From assembly GCA_964006375.1 (NCBI GenBank), contig OZ023265.1:113415084-113479083 (forward strand): a stretch of DNA of 64,000 nt, in the 5' to 3' direction. Positions 42,577-53,318 of the stretch are shown here, piece after piece. The translations under genes and the position numbers were made by a program. The number at the start of each line of letters is the position of its first letter. The first letter of the stretch is position 1. This stretch comes from Tillus elongatus. Its lineage: Eukaryota > Arthropoda > Insecta > Coleoptera > Cleridae. The notes beneath the pieces are model-generated. The model searched no databases. It was not told the origin of the DNA and saw only the letters and a list, made by a program, of their open reading frames with translations.

Positions 42577-42997
42577 AGATAAATGGAGCCCAAACAATGG
42601 CCCGTTATAATACAATGTCGCCTTCCCACGGTAAGAACCGCTGAGTCAGCCGCCGTCTTAACGGAGCCAAGAACTTGCAGGTCCAAAGTGCAAGTAGAAC
42701 GGAATATCACTGTGAGAATCAACATCAGCAGATTCCTTGTGATCCAGAGACAATAGTGCCACGCCTGGAGGGAAGACTATAAAGAGGCTAATCACAGAGG
42801 TAGAACCGTTCATTCTTGTTCCGAGTTAGTCATTAGCACACCGAGTGCAGAGACTTTAGATCACATGTAGGTTGATCGTCTTATTTTAGTATATTATATT
42901 ATTCATTTTTCTTGTAACTAAATAATTAAGTATTGATTGTTCAAAGTATTAAATAAATTGTTTTAAAAAGTCAAACGTCTTAACCGTGAAGTTAAGT
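42577..42997 (+). repeat. 3' LTR
   Basis: 421 bp, two differences from the 5' LTR by eye, ending GAAGTTAAGT before the CGCG duplication at 42998-43001. Confidence 0.92.
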
Positions 42998-43001
42998 CGC
43001 G

Positions 43002-43136
<135 letters not shown>

Positions 43137-43139
43137 CAT

Positions 43140-43610
43140 CGGATAACTCAAAAAGTAATTAACCAATTTTGATGAAACTCAGCAAGTGCCTTTGCTTTAT
43201 TAATAGCTTGGATGAGTTCGTTAGCCAGAAAAATCAGAGAGGGTTTTTCTAGAAAATTTTAGGTTTTCTTTCTAAAAAAATTCTTTTCCCCGAAAATTAC
43301 AAAGCTGTTTTAATGAAATTTAACGGATATTTTGTCTTGGCAGTGACCTTGACACTTACCAAAATTCAACTTTCTAAGTTTTTAGAAAATTAAGTTATTA
43401 AAATTTTAAGTTTTCTTTCGAAAAACTTTTTTTCACTCAAAATAACAAAGCTTTTTTAATTAAATGTGGTGGGTATCTTGCGTTGGAGAAGACCTTACTA
43501 CGTGCCAAAATTAAATTTTCTGGATATATAGAAAATTGAGTTATTCATATTTGAAGCATTTAATAAAAATTCACGACCATAACGCACTTGCTGCGCCCCG
43601 AACTTTTTTT
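43140..43610 (+). repeat. Dispersed repeat B, closing with an inverted outer-end motif
   Basis: GATAACTCAAAAAGTAATTA ... GCTTGGATGAGTTCGTTAGC ... and at 43577 CATAACGCACTTGCTGCGCC. This shows that one repeat unit runs from the (TA)n tract to the outer-end motif. Confidence 0.7.
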
Positions 43611-44640
43611 AAACAAAGATTTGTCAATACATTTGGTAAACATATTGCTCTTTTATAGAATTTTCTATTTACTATAAGAGTGCAGATCTTTATGTTCCGC
43701 CGTTGACTGATACAGTGTTTACCATGGAACATGGTCATTTTTAGACTAGTTATCTCTATTTGAGCCTAAAAGTTTGTTTTGTTGTAAAGTTGTGACACCC
43801 TTTCTTCCCAAAAAAGTTACATGTGTTGCCTCTATTTCATTTTTGTTACATAACAAAGTTCAATTATATTATTTAAGAGAAAATTTGTGTATTAAATTTT
43901 GAAAATCTCCAGAATCGAGATCTACGTAAAAATTTAAAGAACTTTTCCGTTTTGAACCACGTTGTAGCTGCAATAATAACAGAGATAGCTATTGCAAATT
44001 ATTCCCATGGCCATACTCTATAAGAGGGTGGTACCTCAGACAAAATATATGGAACAAGACTGGGGCTTTCAGGAAAAGTAAAAAGAAGTAACATTGTGAT
44101 AAGAAGACTTTGAGATAACAACCTTCGAAAACTTTTATCAAAAAATGCGCCAACTGATGGCAAAAATAAGAAAATAAAGAAATATTTTCTAAACTATACT
44201 TGAAATAACATTTCGATTGTTTTTTTCCGAAGCTTTAGTTCCGATAGTTACCGAGATATGAATGTCGGCTCTGAGGCACTTTTGAGTTTTTCTTTTTACC
44301 ATTATTACGTATGTTGTATGAGGTAGTATCAAAGCATGCTAGTTTTATTTGTGGCCGCTAGCAAAAGTTATCATCCAAAAAAGACTATCGGTTTAATATC
44401 ATTCCTATTTTTGAAGATACAAAATTTTTCTAAAAAAACTAGTCAGATTTTCCTAACAAACTTGTCCAAGCCATTTACCATAGTAACACACGTACCAATT
44501 TTTATTAAAATCGGGTTATTAGCGATTTATTTTTATTTTTAAAAAATGCGCTAATAGAGAGGTATCAATGGTTAGACTTTGCAAAAACTTTACAAACCGC
44601 GAGAATTTGCGCCCTTAGAACACGAAGCCAAGGTCCGCTT
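43611..44640. other. Non-coding with repeat A/B fragments
   Basis: No gene. TTGTCCAAGCCATTTACCA-like text near 44460 is an inverted repeat-B piece. GAGAGGTATCAATGGTTAGA at 44556 is a repeat-A variant. Confidence 0.45.
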
Positions 44641-44642
44641 GA

Positions 44643-44644
<2 letters not shown>

Positions 44645-44712
<68 letters not shown>
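44645..44712. repeat. (TA)n microsatellite
   Basis: Uninterrupted TA run. Confidence 0.95.
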
Positions 44713-44720
<8 letters not shown>

Positions 44721-44736
44721 TACTATTGTTATTTTA

Positions 44737-45445
44737 TATACAGGATGGCCCAACGAAAATTACGCATTATTATTTTTATTATGAGTTTGGGGGAAAATGC
44801 TCGGAACCTCGATTTTTTATTTTTAGGGAAACACATTTTATGCATATTTCTAACCTACCTCTTCAACCCCCTAGCGGGAACAAATGCACCCTTAAAATTT
44901 CAAATGCGAAGTGGGGTTGAGTAATACATTATTTCAAAGGGTACACAATTACCTTCCCAATGACGCCTTACTTGTTGGATTTTACAAAAACCGCTTTACA
45001 AACTTAAACCCCATAGTATTGGTATCAATGAAAAAGTCACGTAAACTTCACTTCTTAGGAGTCAAAATACAATAATCATTTCTGCGTTACTTATTTTACC
45101 AGAAAAAATTTCAGGAGTTGTTAAATTATAGTTTTAATAAATGTTAAAAAAAATCATGTTTATTTATTTTTTTATTTGTAATATCTAACACACACTTAAA
45201 GTATCTCAGCGCAATGAATTAAACAAATTTTGCTTTGACTCCTAAGAACTAAAATTTGCGTGAATTTTTGATTGATACCAAAACTATGTAGTTTAAGGCT
45301 GCAAAGCCGTTTCTGTTTTAACTGTTGGAGTAAAATCCAACAAATAAGAAACCATTGGAAAGGTAGATGTGTACCCTTTGAAATAATGTATGACTCGACC
45401 CCACTTCCGTTTTGAAAATTTAAGGGTGCTAAGGGGTTGAAGGTG
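44737..45445. mobile_element. Foldback-type non-autonomous DNA element (truncated on the right)
   Basis: Positions 44860-45105 are an imperfect reverse complement of 45200-45445 (CCTTAAAATTTCAAATGCGA against the inverted CCCTTAAATTTTCAAAACGG; both contain CATTATTTCAAAGGGTACAC). The left end starts ATACAGGATGGCCCAACGAAA; the mirror end is missing where the Penelope-like remnant begins. No coding capacity. Confidence 0.65.
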
Positions 45446-47130
45446 TAATGCCCAAACCGAAACAGAGAAATTATAATCCTACCAGAAGACAAAGGCAACG
45501 ATACAGTCATACTCGACAAAACAGACTATATACAAAAGACGGACAATATACTAAACAGCACAGATTACAAACAAATCCTTAACGACCCTACAACTTATTT
45601 TGAAAAGAAAACCAAAACTATCATCAACAACTCCCAACTCAGTCCTGATCTCCAAAAAGAACTAATCCCCGCGAAAAATCATCTCGCATCCCTAGAAAAT
45701 ACGGTCTTCCGAAAATCCATAAGCCTGATATTCCCCTTCGCCCTATCGTAAGTGCCCACCGTTCACCCACACAAAAACTTGCAAAACATCTAGCCAAAAC
45801 TCTCCAACCTTTAGTAGAAAATGCTACATCCTATGTCAAAAACTCAACCCATTTCATCGACCTTCTTCAAAACAACACCATTTCTCAAAACGACATCCTA
45901 GTTAGCTTCGATATAGTTTCCTTATTCACTAATATACCTCTATCTGAAACCCTTGACGTTCTCAAAAATAAACTCAATATTTCCCACGATACCTTATCTC
46001 TTCTATAACACTGCACATCTAACATTTATTTCCTTTTTCAAAACAAATTTTACAAACAAGTTCGAGGTGCTCCAATGTGTTCACCACTCTCTCCTGCATT
46101 GGCTAACATTTTCATGGAAAACTTCTAGACACAAGCCCTTAATTCATCCCAACTTAAAGCAACCTGTTGGTTAAAATACGTTGACGACATTTTCGCTATC
46201 TGGCCACACAGTAAAGAATCTTTAGACGAGTTTCTTTCTTACCTAAATAACATCAACCCCCAAATCCAGTTCACCATGGCAATAGAAAATAATTTTTCTT
46301 TGCCTTTCTTAAATGTACGCATCACTAAAACCCAATCACTAAGTTCTTACATTGTCTACCGAAAACCAACCCACACTAATCGTTATCTCAACGCCCAATC
46401 CCACCATCACCCAACGCAACTAAATTCCGTGGTTCGAACACTAGTCACACGATCCTTTAGACTAACGGTCAACAAGAAACAGACCGAATCAGACTTTCTA
46501 AGACAGACATTCCAACAACAATCACATACTACGAAACATTAGAAACGCACAATAACAAACCATACATCACAACAAGAAAAAACAGAGTCCACATAACAAC
46601 ACAGTGTTTTTACCATACATTAAAGGTGTCACCGATAAAATCAGCCGAATTTTTAGAACCAATCATATCAAAACCGTATTCACAACAGAGCAAAAACTGT
46701 CAAATTTGATAAAAGCTCCCAAGGATTACAAACGAATCCCCCTACGAAATTGCTTGTTCGGACTGTCCCCGAACTTATGTAGGACAAACAAATATACGCA
46801 TCCACAATAGAATATATCAACACACCCTAGCAGTTAGAAAATCCGACCCCTCATCGGCACTGGCCATGCATCATCTTCATACAAGACACAAAATATACTT
46901 ATATAATGCCGAAACAATAGCACCGGTTTACAACTTCAAAACTGGAATTATCCCGAAGCAATCGAGATTGAAAAACGTCCCGATTGTTTAAATGAGATGA
47001 TGGTCTTCGCCTTCCGACTACTTGGAAACCTATTATATCTTCATTCATTACAAATACACAATATTGACAACACAATAGGCCAGAGTGACCCCAATTTCAA
47101 GTACTCCATCAAAACATTAGAAATATAGCA
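45446..47130 (+). mobile_element. Penelope-like element remnant: RT and GIY-YIG endonuclease
   Basis: Plus-strand broken frames give, in order: ILPEDKGNDTVILDKTDYIQ (45476), YGLPKIHKP-like and a THKLAKHLAKTLQ-like block (45690-45815), ILVSFDVVSLFTNIPLSETL (45897), RGAPMCSPLSPALANIFMEN-like (46062-46120), LKYVDDIFAIWP (46172), NNFSLPFLNVRITKTQS (46288), and a GIY-YIG patch SDCPRTYVGQTNIRI-like (46755-46800). Known: PEDKG, FDVVSLFTN, YVDD and a C-terminal GIY-YIG nuclease define Penelope-like retroelements. At least five frameshifts make it dead. The N-terminus is missing. Confidence 0.85.
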
Positions 47131-47185
47131 AAGAACTATGATGGATTGGTGATTTTTCTTTCTGAATTTAACAGTCCTTTTGACA

Positions 47186-47273
47186 TCGTGGTGTTGCGTA
47201 TACAAACTTAAGCATACTTAACATAAACCGTTTATGTTAAATATGCTCATGTCTTGTATACGCAACACCACGA
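47186..47273. repeat. 88-bp long hairpin
   Basis: Outer arms of 20 bp (47186-47205 and 47254-47273) are exact reverse complements. Inner arms (47211-47227 and 47231-47247) pair with one mismatch. It sits about 55 bp beyond the Penelope-like remnant. Confidence 0.85.
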
Positions 47274-48188
47274 GGTCTTGTAGCCGTTACAAGATTAACT
47301 ATAACGAAGGAAAAATAAACATAAACGACGACATAGCAGTGTACAATGTATCCCATTTTGGTTGAAATTGCTGGGTATCTCGATTACTAGTAAAGATAGA
47401 ACCTTGCGGTTTTCGCGAAGCTGAGATGCTTTTTTTAAACGAAAGATGATGCCAACAAAATTGTCCTAGCCCTCTTAGTTTCCGAGGAGATTTTGAAAAT
47501 ATTGCATTTTCAGGTACCTTGGTATTTCAGTTTTCTGATAACTTGTAAAAATGGTAAAAACAAATCATTTTAGAACTTTTTACGTATAATCGAGTGGAGT
47601 AGTTAGTTTTTTTTTCTAAATATTACGATTTTTGAAATATTGACGAAAGTTCCTTTTAAAGAGACTTACACTATCTACAGATATAGCAAAATTGAATTCT
47701 TTGCTTGATAGAAAATTAATATTTGGGCATGTTTCTCAAAAGGAGTTAGAACACCAGATTTTTTTGAGGAGAAAGATATCGCTGGTAACACTTTAGAAAT
47801 AATTCTTGAAATTTGCGCGTACTAGGACTTCTAAAATCGATCTTCAAGGTCAGTTAGTTTAAAGTATTAACTTTACTTATATGCCGTATAATTATAGTAC
47901 ACAATTCTTATGAAAATTTGCTGCACTTGCTGCGTCCCGCACTTTTTACCTTTTTAATATGTTGTCAAACCACTATTATGCAAGGGGTATCTGAAAAAGC
48001 AATACTTTAAATATAGCCCTATAGTTTGAAAACTAAAAGGGCTATGACAATGTTATTGCGGCATCTTTCGTTTCACAAAAAAGTAACTCAGGTTTGCAAA
48101 AACCGCAAGGTTCTTTTCATTACTAATAACCGAGATACCGAGCAATTGCAACCAAAATGGGACACCTCTACTCCAAAGGCAGCAGTCA
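47274..48188. repeat. Repeat-family DNA
   Basis: Non-coding. 47740-47950 resembles 62340-62530 (CTAAAATCGATCTTCAAGGT) and ends with the inverted outer-end motif CTGCACTTGCTGCGTCCCGC at 47922. Confidence 0.5.
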
Positions 48189-48189
48189 A

Positions 48190-48264
<75 letters not shown>
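48189..48264. repeat. (TA)n microsatellite
   Basis: Uninterrupted TA run. Confidence 0.95.
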
Positions 48265-48267
<3 letters not shown>

Positions 48268-49650
48268 GGGTAGTTCGAGCCTCACCACTGGGATCTTGCA
48301 AACCGTAATAGATACGAAGATGGTTACATTGGGGCAAAGTTGCGCGTTTCTATTGTGATCAATTATATGAAAGAATATTTCAGGTGTCGTTTTTAGCTTT
48401 TTATTTATTCGAAAAAAAAAACGAAATTTTCAATTTTCGTTTTTTGTGTCAACTATGACATTGTTAGGGCCCTTTTGTATGGGCAATCTAAATTTATAAT
48501 CATGTTTTCCAAGGCGTTCTTGATGCAAGCGTTACAATACCTAACTTAACTTTTTCTTATGGACACCGTATTGTATTTTTGAATTTTTAAAAAGTCTGTT
48601 TTTTACAATGATATATCACATGATACGGTCACATTTTACCTGTTATCAAAATTTGGAGAAAATCGTTTATCCGAAGGGTGGTTTGGAAGGGACCCCAATA
48701 AATTATTTAAAGATCTAAACATTGACAGTTCAGGCAAACTTACTTTGATGTTTATAGTATTTCTGTACATTCTCTCTGTATTTCTCTTCAATTTGTTCCA
48801 ATATCATGAGTTTCACAAATAAAGAAAAGGTGAACGTGAGAGTTGCTAGTGAAAACTATTTGATGAATTTCCGGAAAGGCGGGAACCACACTTTTCTTAT
48901 TTTAATGTATTAGATCGTAATCTAGAAGAATATGGTTCATTTGAAAAACCCAAAAACAAGTATTATAGTAGAATTAGCCAAGTTGGCCAAAATCTAGTAC
49001 TACAACAGTTAAGCGTTTGATGAATATAATTTTGGATCTTTTGACTGAGGAATATTGTTATCAATGTTTATCACCTCCACATTGTCAATACGTCAGGAAA
49101 AATGGTATCGGCAACAGAAGTTTTAATTATTTTTTTGCAAACCGGCCTAGAAGGTGATACAGAAAACATGCTTCGGGAGCGAAAATTGTTTTGTCTATCG
49201 ATTTGTCGGTCTGTGTGGCTGTGTGCTAATAGGCAAGATAACGTTCGAACAAACTGGTATATCGTCTTCAAATTCGATATACAGTTAGCACCCGACAACT
49301 CACAGCTCGGATTGTTTTTGCGTAAAATCGCTTCAGCGGGTGGGGGATAAATAAGGGGCGATTTGGTGAAAATTGACATTTTTTCGTTAAAACTGTAATA
49401 TAACGTTTCACAGTTTGTTCATTAGAAAACTCTAAATTTCATCACTTATCTGGTATTCTGTGATTAAAATGAAGAATAATTCTGCGATGTGGTCAGATTC
49501 AAATAATAGTATCCACCTAGGGGTTAACGCGGCCTTTTTCAGACGATTGTGGAGAGTTTCTACTTAAGCGAAGCGATTACAAACTAGAGCACTCTTGCCA
49601 GAAACGATTTCAAATTTTGATAGTAATGAATTCCCATTTTAAACATCCTC

Positions 49651-49651
<1 letters not shown>
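48265..49651. other. Non-coding, unassigned
   Basis: No recognisable protein. A minus-strand open frame at 49379-49071 contains AHSHTDRQIDRQN, a low-complexity pattern common in insect non-coding repeats and not treated as a gene. Confidence 0.4.

Positions 49652-49729
<78 letters not shown>
49652..49729. repeat. (TA)n microsatellite
   Basis: Uninterrupted TA run. Confidence 0.95.
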
Positions 49730-49732
<3 letters not shown>

Positions 49733-50179
49733 TTACACTCACCACGTAGAAAGAAAATATATAAAAGGTCTGGTCGCAGCAAGTGCGTTATGGTAGTGAA
49801 TTTTCATAGAAATAGTGTTTCCATTTTGTTTACGAAAATTATATATGCGTCAAAAAAATTAAAATTTGCCTGTAGTTTTCACAGATTTTGTTTACCACAC
49901 ATAATATTTTCGTATTGCGCAGTGCTTTGATCTCGAACTGCCACCATTTTTTTTTATTAAATGCTTACCACTTTTTTGCTTTTATCTTAGAGATCTAAGC
50001 TTTTGGCACGTAATATACTTTCTATAACATTAACCCACGTACCAAATTTGGTTGTCATAGCTGTGTTATTTTCTAAGATACAAAGATTGTCCGAAGGAAG
50101 ACCCAAAATTTTTCAGGAAAAACTAGTCCGATTCCCATAACGAACCTATCCTAGCCACTTACAAAATGTGTGTGTGTGT
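49730..50179. repeat. Repeat-family outer end and inverted repeat B
   Basis: GGTCTGGTCGCAGCAAGTGCGTTATGG at 49767, then inverted repeat-B text to 50160 (AAACTAGTCCGATTCCCATA, CCTAGCCACTTACA) and a (TG)n run. Confidence 0.6.
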
Positions 50180-50532
50180 GTGTGTGTTCTGTTTCTTTAA
50201 CGTCGGCCTATTTCCGCGACTATGGCCATCACCGACCCCAGGGAGCAGTTTCACCTCACTATCCTGAAAATTTTGCCGAACCCCTGCCTTTCTGTAAGGA
50301 CGGTAGGAATCTTTGGCGTACCCAACATTGCATGGACACGGGACCGACGGCTTTACGCCCCCTCCGAAGGGCGGAATATGCAGACATTTAACTTGCTCAA
50401 ATACAATGCCAGAACCTCGGTTGATGTTAATTTTACAGTTTGTACTGAAAAGTGAAAGCAGTACCCTGGGATCTAACCCAGTACCCTTCGGTTCAGAGGC
50501 ACATGTTCTTACCCCTGAACCACCGAGGTTCT
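50180..50532 (-). repeat. tRNA-derived SINE, inverted copy
   Basis: Reverse complement of the SINE at 13786-14112. The tRNA-like head lies at 50470-50530 (GATCTAACCCAGTACCCTTC, CACCGAGGTT) and the (TG)n tail at 50168-50186. Confidence 0.85.
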
Positions 50533-51513
50533 CACTTACAAAATCAAGGGAGGTAGGTAATAAATTTTATTAAAATCGGCATATTTTTTGGAAAATACGT
50601 TTTAGATTCAGAAATTAAACAGCCTGCGTGTAATATTTTTAAAAAGCTATCAAATGAGCCCCCACCCCAAACGCTGTGGGTGAAGAAGGGAGAATCTTTA
50701 AAATCCTATATAGTGATCCACACATTTGATTACGCAACTTTTATTTGAAAACTTTTATTTCTTTCGATTTGTGGCAGATGGCGCTGTAATCGACGAAATT
50801 TTTTTTCTTTCGATTTTGCAATTGAGAGGCAATCAGCTCGACTCTACAATACCATCGCGATAAAAATTTACTTTTTTTTTGTTGTAAACACTTGATATTT
50901 AAAAAAAGGTATTTGGTTTTTTAAATTTATATTCACAATAAACAAACAGTAAATTGTGATGGCGCAATAACTAGATTAATAATATAGGTACACTAATACT
51001 TGGTAAATTTGAAGATGAGCCTACGGAGGGCTTTTAGAACATTTTTTTTTAGAAACATGCTCAGAACCCCCCTTGAATGCATAAACCACATGAAAAATTT
51101 CTTGCGAATAAGCTCCAAGAAAATGACGGAACCAGGAGTCAATAGGGATAATGGGCGTGGAAAAAGACATGAAAAATGCGAAAAAAACAGCTTAGCCGGG
51201 CCCGTATAAATTGTCTTCATTCCATCTTGCAGCTATACCACCTTAAAATCCTGTTTACACCCCACAGAGCCCCTATTCGTTCCAGATCCAGCAGCCTTCT
51301 TGTGGGTTTTCCCCAAGAATATTTCGTGTGGTTTGCGCATTGAAGATGGTTGTATGCATGGAGATGGAGAAGGGAAACCCTCAAGTACGTAGCACCCAGC
51401 ACCCAGGGTGTTCTGCTTGGCCTTCTGCATGCCTGCAACCACCCTCAATACATACACTATAAGAAAAATTTATTGGGAATAAGCCGCAAGAAAGTTACGG
51501 GACCTGTGGGGAA
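50533..51513. other. Non-coding left flank of element 2
   Basis: No gene. Two related segments (51055-51125 and 51455-51510: TGCGAATAAGCTCCAAGAAA against TGGGAATAAGCCGCAAGAAA) show a local duplication. Confidence 0.45.
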
Positions 51514-51519
51514 TACATG
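51514..51519. repeat. Target-site duplication of element 2 (left)
   Basis: TACATG, repeated at 60861-60866. Confidence 0.93.
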
Positions 51520-51549
51520 AGTAGATAGTGGGACACCTGGGCTCATCCC

Positions 51550-51770
51550 CTCCACTTTTTACTGCGCATGCGCGAGTCATCATGCGCATGCGCTGACCTG
51601 CGCAGACCTGTGACAGTTGACAGCTGACCTGTCAGATTTGACAGGTGTCAAATGTCACTGACCTGACAGCTGTCAACGTCAGCTGTCACCTGACCTGACA
51701 TGTGTCAACGTCAAATGTCACCTGACCTGTCAGATGACGTCACAAGCATTCCAAGATGGCTGACCTGTCA
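51550..51770. promoter_or_regulatory. Cluster of TGACAGCTGTCA / TGACCTGTCA palindromic words
   Basis: Over ten overlapping copies of TGAC(A/C)(G/T)..GTCA-type half-palindromes in 220 bp, mirrored at 60620-60830. TGACAGCTGTCA matches the known TGIF/Meis-type homeodomain site; other functions are possible. Confidence 0.6.
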
Positions 51771-52039
51771 TAGACAGTTGCAACTCCGGGGTTCTCTCTA
51801 TGGAACTAACCTGAGATGACGTCACAAGCATTCCAAGATGGCTGACCTGTCATAGACAGTTGCAACCCGGGTTCTCTCTATGGAACTAACCTGAGATGAC
51901 GTCACAAGCGTTCCAAGATGTCTGACCTGTGTGTCCATAGATAGCCACAAGTCAGGTTAGGTATTAACTGTCTTGTGATGACGTAAGATGTTCCGTCTGA
52001 CCTGTGTGTCCATAGATATCTACAAGTCAGGTCTCCATG

Positions 52040-52300
52040 TGTGTATTTGAAGAATACCATCTGTCTGATTGTTTATTAAGGTTATGTATGTATGTGTTTA
52101 TTAAGGTTAGGTGTTCGTATACAGACTGATTACCAAGCCATTTTGATTGTTTATTAAGGTTATGTTTGTATTTGTTGATTAAGGTTATGTTCGTACACAC
52201 ACACACTACTGTCTGTATTTGTTTATTAAGGTTATGTTCACACACGTGTTGATTACCAGTCATATGATTGTTTGTTAAGGTTATGTTTGTATTTGTTATT
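52040..52300 (-). repeat. Iteron-like repeats CATAACCTTAATAAACAA (left)
   Basis: About six copies (read on the minus strand) with variable spacers containing ACAAATACAAA. Mirrored at 60229-60405. Confidence 0.8.
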
Positions 52301-52690
52301 TGAATGCAAACAGAGATAATACAAGATTGTACTTACATACAACAAGAGACGTCAGCCTTCTTTCACAGCTTAATACACACACTACTGAACAGGTGTCTTC
52401 TGTGTTGAGGATACAGACAGACAACTGATTGCCATTGTTAAAGCTTGTACATGCTGTTTAACAAACACGTCATGACAGTTCAAAGTCTTTGCTTAGACTG
52501 ACAGATGCATGTGTATTTGAAAGAAAAGCATTCGCCTGAACTTAGATTTGAACCCACGAACCTCGAATCGGCCATAGACAGCTTTCTCAGATATACACTG
52601 TCCCTAAACCAATAGCTCCACAGACACACACGTTAAAAGTTTGTTCGCTGTTGTATATATAAAACAAAGCCAGTTGTTGTTTACATATGA
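52301..52690 (-). other. Sub-terminal region with tRNA-like sequence (52540-52625)
   Basis: The minus strand reads TTGGTTTAGGGACAGTGTAT ... GTGGGTTCAAATCTAAGTTC: A-box- and B-box-like blocks at long tRNA spacing. It is homologous to 59833-59905 on the other side. No clean cloverleaf. Confidence 0.55.
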
Positions 52691-53080
52691 GGTTAGGTGT
52701 TCGTATACATGTTGATTACCAATCATCTGATTGTTTAGTAAGGTTATGTTTGTATTTGTTATTTGAATGCAAACAGACATAATAAGAAGAGTGTACTTAC
52801 ATACAGCAAGAGACGTCATCCTTGTTTCACGACTTAACACATACTGAACAAGTGTCTCTGTCTCTTGAAGGATAAACAACGTTTTACAGTTGTTAACCTT
52901 GATCCTGTTTGAGCTTGTCTGTGTATCTGTTTAATATACACAAGAGAGAGGCCCTCTTAAAGGTAAACAACCTGTCAGTTGATGACCTTGTGTTATATCT
53001 GTTCAATAACCCCACATTATTCGTGTTTGAGCTTGTCTAGAATACAGTCGTTAGAAGTATGACATCATCCATGTATTTTA
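52691..53080 (+). promoter_or_regulatory. Leader homologous to element 1 KilA-N leader
   Basis: 52908-53070 matches 25130-25290 (GTCTGTGTATCTGTTTAATA, ATGACATCATCCATGTA). 52691-52900 is the inverse of 32478-32740 in element 1. Confidence 0.75.
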
Positions 53081-53140
53081 GCAGATGTACCACAAGATAA
53101 GTTTGTTCAGGATATTATTGCTTTAAGACATACTTTTTAA
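53081..53140 (+). pseudogene. KilA-N gene relic: last 19 codons only
   Basis: Encodes ADVPQDKFVQDIIALRHTF then TAA, matching the end of the element 1 KilA-N protein with four or five changes. The leader joins directly to it at CATGTATTTTAGCAGATG, so about 1 kb was deleted. Confidence 0.9.
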
Positions 53141-53318
53141 TTGTATTACAAAATAAAAACACATTAATTTTAACAAAGACTTTTATTTGATTCTAAGTAC
53201 AAGTATGTAAACTCTTTGTTGGAATACATTTATAGAATTATTAACATTAGATGGTTCAGTGTTGCGTTGGTGCTGTTGTTGTTGTTGTCGTCGGTGTCTC
53301 TTCATGGCTGTGGGCTTA
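53141..53318. terminator. Polyadenylation region, fibre gene deleted
   Basis: The AATAAA-containing region parallels 26380-26430. The chromodomain relic and fibre gene of element 1 are replaced by a short GTTGTTGTTGTTGTCGTC-rich stretch. Confidence 0.6.

Larger units (their letters stand above)
35736..42997 (+). mobile_element. Errantivirus-type Ty3/gypsy LTR retrotransposon with gag, pol, env
   Basis: 7,262 bp with two 421-bp LTRs differing at two positions by eye (both within the first 35 bp), a 4-bp CGCG target duplication, a tRNA-type primer site, a purine tract, and gag, pol and env in order. Known: errantiviruses (gypsy, 17.6, ZAM) insert with 4-bp duplications and encode an insect F-like envelope. 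The nearly identical LTRs show a recent insertion, but the RT region of pol carries two in-frame deletions, so this copy could not reverse-transcribe itself. Confidence 0.93.
51520..52300 (+). repeat. Left terminal inverted repeat of element 2
   Basis: Reverse complement of 60200-60860 with few interruptions. Further imperfect, rearranged inverted homology extends inward (52320-52680 against 58976-59905). Contains GCGCATGCGC, dense TGACCTGTCA words, CRE sites (TGACGTCA) and iteron-like repeats. Confidence 0.88.

Noticed and set aside
49071..49379. 102-residue minus-strand frame with DRQIDRQN
   Set aside because: Motif-poor, low complexity, typical of repeated non-coding DNA in insects.
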